Below are positions 1 to 8,660 of a stretch of 64,000 nt of DNA, piece after piece. Source of the stretch: UBA11891 sp003533785 (lineage in GTDB: Bacteria; Bacteroidota; Bacteroidia; Flavobacteriales; Flavobacteriaceae); contig CATFEX010000012.1 in NCBI GenBank assembly GCA_949511625.1, positions 1 through 64,000 on the forward strand. The letters are read 5' to 3'. Position 1 is the first letter of the stretch; each line of letters begins with the position of its first letter. The notes under the pieces are model-generated. The model had not been told where the DNA came from. It did no database searches and saw only the letters and a program-made list of their open reading frames with translations. Made by a program: the position numbers and the translations under genes.

Positions 1-1251
1 GAATATAAGCTGAAAAGCTTTCAGGTCTGAAAAAGGGATGTCCTTCAAATATGCCTTCCCTTTTTGAAGGTAATTGTGATACTTACTCAGAACAATTTGT
101 TGGTACGAGCTTGGAACGGATTTGGTTTTTTTTAGAAGATATGAAATCACTTTTTTTGCTGGCATCTTAATATGTTCCTCCAAGCGATAAAAAGTATTAT
201 AGGCCTTAACAGGGTCAAGATGAAAATGATTATTAGCAGGATTTTCACGAAGAAAAGCTTTTATTTTTTTGGAAACAATCATGCCTCCTAGTGTAATTAG
301 AAGTTGCGGTTGGAGTGATTTTTCAAAATTATTTTGATCTAGTTCCATGGGAGCTAGCAAGCAGTCGATAGAGCTAATTGCATTGATATGCTGTAGATTT
401 GATGTTTTTTCGGTCAACAAAATAACACTGGGTTCTTCCATCAAGCGATCTAAAATGGAGTCCCATTCAGGATCGGGTGGCAAAACGCCCACTAAAATCA
501 TTTTTTTCGAAGCGCTATTCCACGCGCTCTCCAGTGCATCAAAAGAAGGAGATTCTTCTTTGATGAAGGTTTTTTTATTGAGCGGAGAAAATTGAAGGGG
601 TTTTTGTGACATCCCATATAAAGGTTCTTCCATAGGAATGTTCAAATGAACCGGTCCTCTTTCATGTGTTGCCAAGGAAAGTACACGCTTGATTTCGTCT
701 TCATTATGTTTCTGATGTACTTTTTGTATGGCGGCTATTTCCCTATATTTTGCTTCAGTAGGAACCAATTGTTGTAAAGGACTTTCAAGCAAGGTATCTG
801 TAGCATGTTCGACATCTGGTTTTAAAGCAGCGGTACCCACCAAATGTGGGCCAAAAACACCCTGCTGTTGTATTGTTTGTCCATCCCCAATATCTATCCG
901 ATGTGGCATACGGTCAGCAGAGAGAATCACCAATGGAATAGTTGAATAATACGCTTCAGCAACAGCGGGATAATAATTTAACAAGGCCGATCCAGAGGTA
1001 CAGACTAGAGCTACCGCTGATTGGAGTTGTTGTGCCATGCCCAGACCAAAAAATGCAGCTGCCCTTTCGTCAACGACACTGTAGGTCTTGAAATAAGGGG
1101 TTTCTACAAAACCGTTGGTTAGGGGTGCATTTCGAGATCCTGCGGAAATAACAATACGCTGGATACCATATTGCTCACAGTAGTGAATCACTGTTTGTGG
1201 TAAAGGGATTTCGGGAAACCAAGCCTTTTGGGGTGGGGTATTCTCCTTCAT
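1..1251 (-). CDS. menD: 2-succinyl-5-enolpyruvyl-6-hydroxy-3-cyclohexene-1-carboxylate synthase, MenD (partial, C-terminus off the left edge)
   Basis: This ThDP-dependent enzyme joins isochorismate and 2-oxoglutarate in menaquinone synthesis. I translated it by hand from an ATG at 1251; the frame stays open for 417 codons to the window edge. It shows the MenD N-terminal pattern: VISAGSRNAPLT near residues 30-42, VVDERAAAFFGLGMA near 53-68 (ThDP-activating Glu), and CTSGSALLNYYPAVAEAYYS followed by LSADRMPHRI near 80-110. The family is about 550-580 aa, so roughly the last quarter, including much of the diphosphate-binding domain, is missing only because of the window edge. It starts 22 bases after the menF stop, in the same operon. 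A Flavobacteria-type menI-menF-menD order supports the call. Confidence 0.93.
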   Translation of the reverse strand, partial: MKENTPPQKAWFPEIPLPQTVIHYCEQYGIQRIVISAGSRNAPLTNGFVETPYFKTYSVVDERAAAFFGLGMAQQLQSAVALVCTSGSALLNYYPAVAEAYYSTIPLVILSADRMPHRIDIGDGQTIQQQGVFGPHLVGTAALKPDVEHATDTLLESPLQQLVPTEAKYREIAAIQKVHQKHNEDEIKRVLSLATHERGPVHLNIPMEEPLYGMSQKPLQFSPLNKKTFIKEESPSFDALESAWNSASKKMILVGVLPPDPEWDSILDRLMEEPSVILLTEKTSNLQHINAISSIDCLLAPMELDQNNFEKSLQPQLLITLGGMIVSKKIKAFLRENPANNHFHLDPVKAYNTFYRLEEHIKMPAKKVISYLLKKTKSVPSSYQQIVLSKYHNYLQKGKAYLKDIPFSDLKAFQLIF

Positions 1252-1273
1252 TGCGACACAAAGGTACAAAAAC

Positions 1274-2311
1274 CTATAACCAGCGCAGAAGTGCTTTTGA
1301 TTTTCCAATTAGTTCTTGCCACTCAAGCTCTATTTGACTCGCTTCAGTAATGCCTCCTCCAACATAGAGATCAATTTTATCTTTTTTAATTTCTGCACAA
1401 CGAAGGTTCACAAAAAGTTCCTTTTTATCTTTTCCCAAAGGCCCTAAAATTCCAGAATAATAGGATCGGTCGTAGTCTTCCGTTTGAGCGATGAATTGCA
1501 AACTAGCTTCTTTTGGGTAGCCCCCTACAGCTGGCGTAGGATGCAATACGCTCACAAGCTCAGCTACCGTTCGGGAGGAAGCTGTAAAATGAATATCGGT
1601 ACATAAGTGATAAAGATGACCCGCTCGTTTGCTGTAGCGAGGAGAGCATCTTATCGCATCTCTTGGAATAATCTTTTTAAGTCCCTGGAGAATAGCGTCT
1701 ACAACAAGTTGCTGTTCTACCCTTTCCTTTTCGCCCCAATTTGCTTCACCAGGAGTATAGGGAAGGGTTCCAGCCAATGCCATTGTTTGGTATTTTTTTT
1801 TATTAACACTTAGTAATCGTTCTGGGGTGGCCCCCACCCAAGTTCCCGTATGAGGATGATGCCAAAAATAAACCAAGGCATTGGGGTGTGAATGAATAAG
1901 TCTTAAAAAAAAAGATAAATGGTCTTCAATGGCTTGCCCAACTGTTATTTTTTGTGATACTACTACCTTCTTCAATTGCCCTTTTTGAATTTCTTGAAGG
2001 GCTTGAGATACCCATTGTGCATGACTAGCTTTTTGGGACTGATCTTTAATAAAATAGGGTCTCTTTTGCTCGAACACCTTGGGCTTTGGAATAGAAAATT
2101 TTTTTTGTTGCCTTGCTGGAATACAAACCACTTCTTTGGTGATTTTAAAGGGGCGCATGACAAATCCTTCTTTACTAAATCCGTTGTCGAAATGAAGGCT
2201 ACTGTCTTCTTGACAATATAGCGTTATTTGGTTTGCTCCTGGAGTCCTAAAGAAAACAAATGGTTTTTTGTTCTCCCACAGCTCGTCAAAAAGAACCTTC
2301 ATTGAATACAT
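1274..2311 (-). CDS. menF: Isochorismate synthase MenF
   Basis: The product converts chorismate to isochorismate, the first committed step to menaquinone. The 345-residue protein has the chorismate-binding fold signatures: KKVVVSQK near 114-121, WVGATPERLL near 158-167, the HPTPAVGGYPKE block at 257-268, and GGGITEASQIELEWQE near 318-333. The length is typical of the short Bacteroidetes enzymes. The ATG at 2311 gives MYSMKVLF; a second ATG at 2302 (MKVLFDELW) is equally possible and may be the true start. The gene sits 8 bases after menI and 22 bases before menD. Its neighbours favour menaquinone over siderophore synthesis, since no ent or dhb genes are near. Confidence 0.92.
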   Translation of the reverse strand: MYSMKVLFDELWENKKPFVFFRTPGANQITLYCQEDSSLHFDNGFSKEGFVMRPFKITKEVVCIPARQQKKFSIPKPKVFEQKRPYFIKDQSQKASHAQWVSQALQEIQKGQLKKVVVSQKITVGQAIEDHLSFFLRLIHSHPNALVYFWHHPHTGTWVGATPERLLSVNKKKYQTMALAGTLPYTPGEANWGEKERVEQQLVVDAILQGLKKIIPRDAIRCSPRYSKRAGHLYHLCTDIHFTASSRTVAELVSVLHPTPAVGGYPKEASLQFIAQTEDYDRSYYSGILGPLGKDKKELFVNLRCAEIKKDKIDLYVGGGITEASQIELEWQELIGKSKALLRWL

Positions 2312-2319
2312 TTGTAGAT

Positions 2320-2736
2320 TCAGTTTTTCCGTTGCTTATAGGTCGTTAACTTACAGAGGGAAACGAGTTTATCGTTTTCATCGGTAATACGTATTTCCCA
2401 AAATTGAATTGTGTTTCCTAAGTGGATTGGACTGGCTTTGGCAAAGACGTAACCAGAACGAACGCTCTTAACATGATTGGCTGTGATTTCGATACCGCGA
2501 ACTACCAAGCCCGGTTCTTGATTGAAGACAAAAACAGCAACGCTTCCTATGCTTTCTGCTAATGCGGCGGTGGCTCCCCCATGAAGAATTCCATCGGGTT
2601 GATGAACTCTGGAGGTTACAGGCATCCGAGCGATGATAAAATCATCTCCTACATCGACGTATTCTATACCCAAAGTTTCCATTAAGGTATTTGGGCTGGT
2701 AGCGTTGCAATAAGCTAAAATTTGTTTTTTATCCAT
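2320..2736 (-). CDS. menI: Hotdog-fold thioesterase, probable 1,4-dihydroxy-2-naphthoyl-CoA thioesterase
   Basis: The 138-aa protein is a single hotdog domain of the PaaI/YdiI type. Visible features are CNATSPNTLMETLGI near 10-24, HQPDGILHGGATAALAES at 45-62 with the HGG turn and the catalytic Glu61, and the C-terminal LGNTIQFWEIRI strand. The pattern is very like E. coli YdiI (MenI), which removes CoA from DHNA-CoA. Being first in a run with menF and menD supports that role. A general acyl-CoA thioesterase remains possible. It starts at an ATG just downstream of the dnaK terminator, so transcription either reads through or starts in the narrow dnaK-menI gap. Confidence 0.82.
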   Translation of the reverse strand: MDKKQILAYCNATSPNTLMETLGIEYVDVGDDFIIARMPVTSRVHQPDGILHGGATAALAESIGSVAVFVFNQEPGLVVRGIEITANHVKSVRSGYVFAKASPIHLGNTIQFWEIRITDENDKLVSLCKLTTYKQRKN

Positions 2737-2748
2737 TCCATCAAAAAT

Positions 2749-2779
2749 AAAAAAACCTCCCCAAGCAATTTGAGGAGGT
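2749..2779 (-). terminator. Rho-independent terminator of dnaK
   Basis: On the minus strand, directly after the dnaK stop, ACCTCC pairs with GGAGGT around a 13-base loop and is followed by seven T. It separates dnaK from the men genes. Confidence 0.8.
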
Positions 2780-2801
2780 CATTGGGGACATTTCCTAGTT
2801 G

Positions 2802-4709
2802 TTATTTGACTTCTTCAAAATCGACGTCTTGCACGTCATCCCCTTTGTTTTCTGATGTTGCTTCAGGCTCGGAAGGGCCAGCGCCACCATCGGCTTGTCC
2901 GGCTTCTGCTTGCGCTTTATACATTTCCTCTGAGGCATTTTTCCAAGCTTCATTAATTTGCTCTAAAGCTGCATCAATTTGGGCCAAATCTTTTGACTCA
3001 TGAGCTTTTTTAAGCGCCTCCAAAGCAGTTTCAATGGGTTTTTTCTTATCCTCTGATAGCTTATCACCAAATTCCGACAACTGTTTCTCCGTTTGGAAAA
3101 CCATTTGGTCAGCACTGTTGAGCTTGTCTACTTCTTCTTTCGCTTTTTTATCCGCATCGGCATTGGCTTCTGCTTCTTGCCTCATTTTTTCAATTTCTTC
3201 CTCAGTAAGTCCAGAAGACGCTTCTATACGTATATCTTGAGACTTGCCAGTAGCTTTATCTTGGGCACTCACCTTAATGATTCCGTTGGCATCAATATCA
3301 AAGGTGACTTCAATTTGTGGGGTTCCTCGTGGCGCTGGAGGGATCCCGTCAAGATGAAAACGTCCTATGGTTTTATTATCGGCTGCCATAGAACGTTCCC
3401 CTTGAAGTACATGGATTTCTACAGAAGGTTGATTGTCTGCTGCTGTAGAGAAAACTTGTGACTTCTTAGTGGGTATGGTTGTATTGGCATCAATCAGTTT
3501 TGTCATTACACTTCCCATTGTTTCAATTCCAAGAGAGAGCGGAGTGACATCTAGAAGCAATACATCCTTCACGTCTCCTGTGAGAACTCCTCCTTGAATG
3601 GCAGCGCCCACGGCAACTACTTCATCAGGATTGACCCCTTTGGAAGGTTTCTTACCAAAAAATGACTCTACTTGTTCTTGAATGATTGGGATTCGCGTGG
3701 AACCGCCCACCAATATTACTTCGTCAATATCGCTAGTAGAAAGAGAAGCATCGTCCAGGGCTTTTTTCACAGGAGCCATTGAACGTTTGACCAATTCATC
3801 GGCCAATTGTTCAAATTTGGATCGCGTTAAAGTAGTAACCAAGTGCTTGGGTACAGAATCTGTAGCAGTTATGTAGGGTAGATTGATCTCTGTTTGTGCA
3901 GAAGAAGATAATTCTATTTTTGCTTTTTCGGCGGCTTCTTTTAACCGCTGAAGTGCCATTGGATCTTTTCGAAGATCGATGCCCTCTGATGATAGAAACT
4001 CTTCAGCTAGAAAATCAATAATTACTTGATCAAAATCATCACCTCCCAAATGGGTATCGCCATTGGTGGAGAGGACTTCAAAAACTCCATCTCCCAATTC
4101 GAGAACGGAAATATCGAAAGTCCCGCCTCCTAAATCATAAACCGCAATTTTTTTGTCACTCCCCCCTTTGTCAAGACCATAGGCCAATGCTGCAGCTGTG
4201 GGTTCGTTAATGATTCGCTGTACCTTAAGTCCGGCAATCTCACCCGCCTCTTTGGTGGCCTGCCGTTGAGCATCATTAAAATAGGCAGGAACCGTAATTA
4301 CAGCTTCACCGATGTCTTGACCCAAATACTCTTCAGCTGTTTTTTTCATTTTTTGTAGGGTCATGGCCGATAATTCTTGTGGGGTATACAATCGACCATC
4401 GATATCTACGCGAGGTGTGTCGTTGTCGCCTTTGACAACTTTATAGGCAACTGTACTGACATCTTTTTTGGATTCAGAAAATTTATTCCCCATAAATCGC
4501 TTGATAGAAGCAATTGTTTTGGTGGGGTTGGTAACGGCTTGACGTTTGGCGGGATCACCCACTTTAATCTCACCTCCATCGACAAAACCAATGACCGAGG
4601 GCGTGGTTCTTTTTCCCTCAGCATTGGGAATGACAACGGGTTCGTTCCCTTCCATTACGGAAACACATGAATTGGTGGTTCCTAAATCTATTCCAATAAT
4701 TTTACTCAT
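2802..4709 (-). CDS. dnaK: Chaperone protein DnaK (Hsp70)
   Basis: This is the ATP-driven cytosolic chaperone that works with DnaJ and GrpE. The 635-aa sequence is full length. It opens with IIGIDLGTTNSCV (phosphate loop 1), then VPAYFNDAQRQATK, the IINEPTAAALAYGLD and YDLGGGTFDISVLE signatures, and ILVGGSTRIPIIQ near 333, with the substrate-binding domain after about 390 and an acidic tail ending DVQDVDFEEVK. A TTG six bases upstream would add two residues; I chose the ATG at 4709 because MSKIIGIDLG is the usual beginning. dnaJ and grpE are not adjacent. A palindrome and a sigma-54-like element lie just upstream (see the regulatory entry). Confidence 0.98.
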   Translation of the reverse strand: MSKIIGIDLGTTNSCVSVMEGNEPVVIPNAEGKRTTPSVIGFVDGGEIKVGDPAKRQAVTNPTKTIASIKRFMGNKFSESKKDVSTVAYKVVKGDNDTPRVDIDGRLYTPQELSAMTLQKMKKTAEEYLGQDIGEAVITVPAYFNDAQRQATKEAGEIAGLKVQRIINEPTAAALAYGLDKGGSDKKIAVYDLGGGTFDISVLELGDGVFEVLSTNGDTHLGGDDFDQVIIDFLAEEFLSSEGIDLRKDPMALQRLKEAAEKAKIELSSSAQTEINLPYITATDSVPKHLVTTLTRSKFEQLADELVKRSMAPVKKALDDASLSTSDIDEVILVGGSTRIPIIQEQVESFFGKKPSKGVNPDEVVAVGAAIQGGVLTGDVKDVLLLDVTPLSLGIETMGSVMTKLIDANTTIPTKKSQVFSTAADNQPSVEIHVLQGERSMAADNKTIGRFHLDGIPPAPRGTPQIEVTFDIDANGIIKVSAQDKATGKSQDIRIEASSGLTEEEIEKMRQEAEANADADKKAKEEVDKLNSADQMVFQTEKQLSEFGDKLSEDKKKPIETALEALKKAHESKDLAQIDAALEQINEAWKNASEEMYKAQAEAGQADGGAGPSEPEATSENKGDDVQDVDFEEVK

Positions 4710-4739
4710 AATCAAAAATTAATAATGATCTATCAATTT

Positions 4740-4779
4740 CAATGATTATGCCATGAAATGAAAACTGACAGCTTGTCAG
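4740..4779 (-). promoter_or_regulatory. dnaK upstream region: palindrome and sigma-54-like element
   Basis: Reading the minus strand, CTGACA-AGC-TGTCAG (4779-4765) is a perfect 6-bp inverted repeat. Eleven bases later comes TGGCAT-N5-TTGAA (4753-4738). This resembles the sigma-54 -24/-12 consensus TGGCAC-N5-TTGCA except for one C to T and GC to GA. A start about 12 bases after the TTG would give a leader near 20 nt before the dnaK ATG. The palindrome could bind an activator or be a weak terminator for the upstream gene. Confidence 0.45.
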
Positions 4780-4800
4780 AGGCCGATGCAAGGGGGGGTA

Positions 4801-5388
4801 TTAATCTCTATTTTTTCCCGTAAATACATTTACTTTGGGATGAATTGGATTTCCGGTAGTCCTTCTAAAGCTCACTACTTGTCCTACGTGATACAAAGCA
4901 TCCGAAATAGGGCCATTGATCAGGTGCCAGAGGGGAAAAGTAGTAATTTTTCCCGCTTTTGAGAATTGCACGCTTTTCTTTTGAATGGCACCTTTGTCAA
5001 GAGTTTTAAGATGTTCAACAGCCAGATGAAGTGTATTGAGTGTCGCTTTGCGTAATTGAATATGATTCATATTGGAGTCCTCTTGAGGCCGTACATTGGG
5101 AATATCAAATATTACATTCTTTATTGTTTGGGTTAAACTGTAAATATGTTCCAAAGTTTCGCTACAAGAACTGGCTTCTGGGCTGGGGCGGTAATTTATA
5201 TCTCGCTCCGATAAATCTTTGGTGGCCCAATAATAGCGATACCCTAATCCCGAAATCAGTCGGATCAATACGGTTTCGGCGGTGTATGCTTCGGGATAGT
5301 CTCCAATGGATTCAAAAGGGAGGTTGTCGTGAGACTGAGTGTGTCCAATATGAGCAAATAGTAATAGAGGAATCATTAATCGTATCAT
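4801..5388 (-). CDS. Secreted DinB-superfamily protein
   Basis: The 195-aa protein begins with a short hydrophobic stretch (MIRLMIPLLLFAHIGHTQ) that looks like a signal peptide, so it is probably periplasmic. The rest is a DinB-like four-helix bundle: ETVLIRLISGLGYRYYWAT, SCSETLEHIYSL near 78-89, and HLINGPISDALYHVGQVVSFRR near 155-176. These supply the His residues expected to form the metal site. DinB-like proteins include metal-dependent thiol transferases and many unknowns, so no reaction can be assigned. It lies upstream of dnaK on the same strand and divergent from panB. Confidence 0.72.
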   Translation of the reverse strand: MIRLMIPLLLFAHIGHTQSHDNLPFESIGDYPEAYTAETVLIRLISGLGYRYYWATKDLSERDINYRPSPEASSCSETLEHIYSLTQTIKNVIFDIPNVRPQEDSNMNHIQLRKATLNTLHLAVEHLKTLDKGAIQKKSVQFSKAGKITTFPLWHLINGPISDALYHVGQVVSFRRTTGNPIHPKVNVFTGKNRD

Positions 5389-5428
5389 TTCTAAAAATTA
5401 GTAGGGCCTTTTCAAAGATAGGGAATCC

Positions 5429-5459
5429 TTTGGGTGAAGCGAAAAGCTGTGTATCTTTA
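5429..5459 (+). promoter_or_regulatory. Bacteroidetes-type promoter of panB
   Basis: TTTG at 5429-5432, exactly 19 bases, then TATCTTTA at 5452-5459. This matches the TTTG-N19-TAnnTTTG consensus with one mismatch. The panB ATG follows 21 bases later. Confidence 0.65.
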
Positions 5460-5480
5460 AACCAAAAATTTATCAAAAGC

Positions 5481-6299
5481 ATGTCGCAAGCCAAGAAAAA
5501 TTATTCACGCATCACAACGGCCTCTCTATTAGAAATGAAGAGTAACAAGGAAAAGATTGCCATGTTGACCGCCTATGATTACACTATGGCAGGTCTCGTT
5601 GATCAAGCGGGAGTAGATGTGATTCTCGTTGGCGATTCGGCTTCGAATGTTATGGCAGGACATGAAACGACCCTCCCAGTAACCCTAGACCAAATGATCT
5701 ATCATGCAAGCAGCGTGGTTCGAGCAGTAAAACGAGCGCTTATTGTTGTGGATCTGCCCTTTGGAACCTATCAATCCGACTCTAAAGAAGCATTGCGATC
5801 AGCCATACGGATTATGAAAGAATCGGGAGCTCATGCTGTTAAAGTGGAAGGCGGAGAACAAATAAAACCCTCTATTGAACGACTCGTTGAAGCAGGGATT
5901 CCTGTAATGGGGCATTTGGGACTCACGCCCCAATCCATCTATAAATTTGGAACCTACACGGTCCGGGCTAGAGAAGAACAAGAAGCAGAACAATTACTTA
6001 AAGATGCTATACTATTAGAAAAATTGGGTTGTTTTGGCATAGTGCTTGAAAAAATTCCTGCCACCTTGGCTCAAAAAGTAGCGGAAACAGTGCGTATCCC
6101 AATGATTGGAATTGGAGCGGGCCCGGGGGTGGACGGTCAAGTTTTGGTCCTACACGATATGCTTGGAATGACCAAGGAGTTTAGTCCCCGATTCCTTCGA
6201 CGCTATCTCGACTTGGATCGCCTGATCCGAGAGGCCGTTGGGGAGTATACCAAAGACGTCAAAAACAAAAATTTTCCAAACGATCAGGAAAAGTACTAG
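5481..6299 (+). CDS. panB: 3-methyl-2-oxobutanoate hydroxymethyltransferase PanB
   Basis: PanB transfers a hydroxymethyl group from methylenetetrahydrofolate to 2-oxoisovalerate, making ketopantoate for pantothenate and CoA. The 272-aa product has MLTAYDYTMAGLVDQAGVDVILVGDSASNVMAGHETT split over residues 28-63 (Mg ligand Asp52), DLPFGTYQ near 90, AVKVEGGE near 120, GHLGLTPQS, and the C-terminal IGIGAGPGVDGQVLVLHDMLG. The frame is open much further upstream, but the ATG at 5481 gives the normal family length and follows a good promoter. Its substrate is the valine precursor made by the ilv genes nearby. Other pan genes are not in the window. Confidence 0.96.
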   Translation: MSQAKKNYSRITTASLLEMKSNKEKIAMLTAYDYTMAGLVDQAGVDVILVGDSASNVMAGHETTLPVTLDQMIYHASSVVRAVKRALIVVDLPFGTYQSDSKEALRSAIRIMKESGAHAVKVEGGEQIKPSIERLVEAGIPVMGHLGLTPQSIYKFGTYTVRAREEQEAEQLLKDAILLEKLGCFGIVLEKIPATLAQKVAETVRIPMIGIGAGPGVDGQVLVLHDMLGMTKEFSPRFLRRYLDLDRLIREAVGEYTKDVKNKNFPNDQEKY

Positions 6300-6309
6300 T
6301 AACACGGGT

Positions 6310-6987
6310 ATGAATCCTGAAATTCTCTATGAAGACAACCATCTGATTGCAGTCAACAAACCCATTGGAATGCTTGTACAAGGAGATCAAACTGGGGATA
6401 CTCCGCTGGTAGATCATTTGAAAGTGTACATCAAAGAGAAATACAACAAACCAGGTAAGGTCTTTTTAGGCGTTGTTCACCGATTGGACCGGCCTACTAG
6501 CGGAGTTGTGGTGATGGCAAGAACTTCAAAAGCACTCCAACGAATGAATCGTCTTTTTGCGGATCGCGATGTAGAGAAAAAGTATTGGGCATGGATCGAA
6601 AAAGGGTTCCAACAGCACCCAATCACACTGGAGCATTGGTTGATTCGAAATTCAAAACAGAACAAGTCCTGGGCCTATGACAAGGAACTCCCCGACAGTA
6701 AGAAAGCGATCCTTCATCTTTCTATCAAACACCAATTGGACCGCTATAATCTTGTTGAAATTGAATTGGAGACTGGACGCCACCATCAAATTCGGAGCCA
6801 ATTATCTAAAGTGGGATATCCCATCAAGGGAGACTTAAAATACGGTGCCAAAAGAAGCAATCCCGATGGAGGGATTGATTTACATGCTCGGCAATTATCA
6901 TTTATTCACCCCGTATCCAATAAAAAACTAATCTTTTGCGCGCCAGTCCCTAAAGGGCCTTTATGGCAGGCCGTTCCTTTCGATTGA
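6310..6987 (+). CDS. RluA-family 23S rRNA or tRNA pseudouridine synthase
   Basis: The 225-aa protein isomerises uridine to pseudouridine in RNA. It has the RluA core: YEDNHLIAVNKPIGMLVQGD near 7-26, then GVVHRLDRPTSGVVVMART near 54-72 with catalytic Asp60, and the LVEIELETGRHHQIRSQL motif near 160-177. There is no N-terminal S4 domain, so it is a minimal RluA rather than RluC or RluD. I chose the ATG at 6310, ten bases after the panB stop, over an upstream start that would overlap panB. It probably shares the panB transcript. The target uridine cannot be read from sequence. Confidence 0.9.
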   Translation: MNPEILYEDNHLIAVNKPIGMLVQGDQTGDTPLVDHLKVYIKEKYNKPGKVFLGVVHRLDRPTSGVVVMARTSKALQRMNRLFADRDVEKKYWAWIEKGFQQHPITLEHWLIRNSKQNKSWAYDKELPDSKKAILHLSIKHQLDRYNLVEIELETGRHHQIRSQLSKVGYPIKGDLKYGAKRSNPDGGIDLHARQLSFIHPVSNKKLIFCAPVPKGPLWQAVPFD

Positions 6988-8521
6988 GTTGCTGGGCTTT
7001 TTCTTTTATAATTTCAGCTACACTCCGGTTTTCAATACGACTCTCCAGCCATGAGAGGATGTCCAAGTAGAGAAACGAACGCCGTTCATAGGGGTCACTT
7101 TCAAAAACTAATAATTCTTTGTGAAATTCTTTGAATGCTGTTTTAAGTTCATGGGGATAGATGTTACTTAGCTTTTTTACAAAACGAATCATTGCTTTCT
7201 GTACTTCATGCAAATCATCCATTTTGATTAAGAATTTGAAGGTTTCTCTTAGGTGGGTGTCCAAATGATAATCGAATCCAGCTTCGTAATGTGCTACCAG
7301 ATTCAATACACGAGTAAAGCACAACAAGTCTTCACGCATCTTCAGGTGTTTGTTATCTACAATTTTATTGAGAAATAAAATACAGTTTTCATAGTCTCCA
7401 ATACCAAAATACACACAAGCTATTTTATAATAGAAAACCATGATGTGGTGTGGGTCAATCCGATTGCTATATTTATCGATACCCGCCACAACTTCGGGAA
7501 CCATCTCCAAGGCCGAATCAAAATCACCTTCCATAAACAGCAAATTGAAGCGGTTGCTAAAATGATAAAGAAATATTAAAGAATCTAAATTCTCATTGTT
7601 GGGGAAAGAATCAGAAGCAATCGTTTCTACCATTTTATTGAGCACTTCCTTAAATTTTTCAGGATATTTAATAAGTGCTAGCGACTCGAGTAGGTAGTGA
7701 TTCCCTTTGAGAAAAAAAACAGGGTTTAAAGAGATCATTTCTGGTTGCTGTTCGAATAACTCTACCCACTTGGAAGCATATTTATAGCTAGACAAAAAAT
7801 CTTGTGTAAGAAAACTATACCATACGTGTGCTTTATTGTACCAGAGCTTTTCCCGGAAATCGGCTTCGTCCATATCCATTTTGGGAAGATTTTCATAAAA
7901 AAACTTAGTAATCTCTCTAAACTCGTCGTCACTCTTGGCATAACCTGCTTTGATTAGCTTTTCATAAAGCCGCAAAGACAAATTGGAAAGCTGACTGCTC
8001 AATACATTGGAGGCTAGTAGATTCTCGGCATCGGTCACCAAACTATCTGTTCGGTTACTCAAACTTCGGGTAATGTATTGCGACTCAATCAACTTCTCGA
8101 ATTCTACTATCTCGTAAGCGACATATTTCTCCTCTTGCTTTTGGGCCGAATGTTTTGCTTTTTCCAAGATTTTCAAACTCTGACGATACAATCCTTTTTG
8201 ATATAGAATCGTAGCAAAATCGAGTTGCTCACGAATTTGAACACGTGCATTTTTGTGGATAGGGTTTAGCCGCAAGCTGATCAATATTTGTTTATATAAA
8301 TGCGCCTTTAGGTTTGATAATTGTTGCTTTGAGACGATTCCCTTCTTCAGTATGGCTGCCTCATTATATCGATCAGATTTATCCATGACATTGAACAAAT
8401 TCAAAAATTTAGAGTCTGAATTTGACCCCATTCTTCCTACAAAAAGTTTAAATTGCCTTTTCTCTGATTTGGTCAGCGTTTTAATCAAAACAAAGAGATT
8501 GTCTTTTTGATCGTTTGTCAT
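6950..8521 (-). CDS. Conserved Bacteroidetes protein of unknown function, helical repeat type
   Basis: I do not recognise a named family. The 523-aa protein has no signal peptide or membrane segment. It opens with MTNDQKDNLFVLIKTLTKSEKRQF-like helical sequence and continues as repeated amphipathic helices such as LYQKGLYRQSLKILEKAKHS near 113-132 and VYFGIGDYENCILFLNKIV near 375-393. This looks like a TPR-type solenoid, so it is probably a cytoplasmic protein-protein scaffold. Its last 38 bases overlap the end of the convergent pseudouridine synthase gene. It is divergent from the leucine operon. Confidence 0.75.
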   Translation of the reverse strand: MTNDQKDNLFVLIKTLTKSEKRQFKLFVGRMGSNSDSKFLNLFNVMDKSDRYNEAAILKKGIVSKQQLSNLKAHLYKQILISLRLNPIHKNARVQIREQLDFATILYQKGLYRQSLKILEKAKHSAQKQEEKYVAYEIVEFEKLIESQYITRSLSNRTDSLVTDAENLLASNVLSSQLSNLSLRLYEKLIKAGYAKSDDEFREITKFFYENLPKMDMDEADFREKLWYNKAHVWYSFLTQDFLSSYKYASKWVELFEQQPEMISLNPVFFLKGNHYLLESLALIKYPEKFKEVLNKMVETIASDSFPNNENLDSLIFLYHFSNRFNLLFMEGDFDSALEMVPEVVAGIDKYSNRIDPHHIMVFYYKIACVYFGIGDYENCILFLNKIVDNKHLKMREDLLCFTRVLNLVAHYEAGFDYHLDTHLRETFKFLIKMDDLHEVQKAMIRFVKKLSNIYPHELKTAFKEFHKELLVFESDPYERRSFLYLDILSWLESRIENRSVAEIIKEKAQQLNRKERPAIKAL

Positions 8522-8660
8522 TGTAATGAATCTAAAAGCAAATTACTGTATTTTAGCAGTTTAATCCAAAAAAACAAAGGGCGGATATTGTAATAAAATT
8601 CACCAAATTCACCCACTGAAAACAAGACGGTTTATTTTCGTAATGAGTTAATCCACCTCC

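Noticed and set aside
5040..5480. 147-codon upstream extension of the panB reading frame
   Set aside because: It lies antisense to the DinB-family gene, has no PanB homology, and a good promoter with a normal ATG is found at 5481.
8526..8564. Short ORF MNLKANYCILAV upstream of leuA, considered as a leucine leader
   Set aside because: It has only four branched-chain residues, sits at the start of the divergent gene with no promoter before it, and shows no pairing to a terminator.
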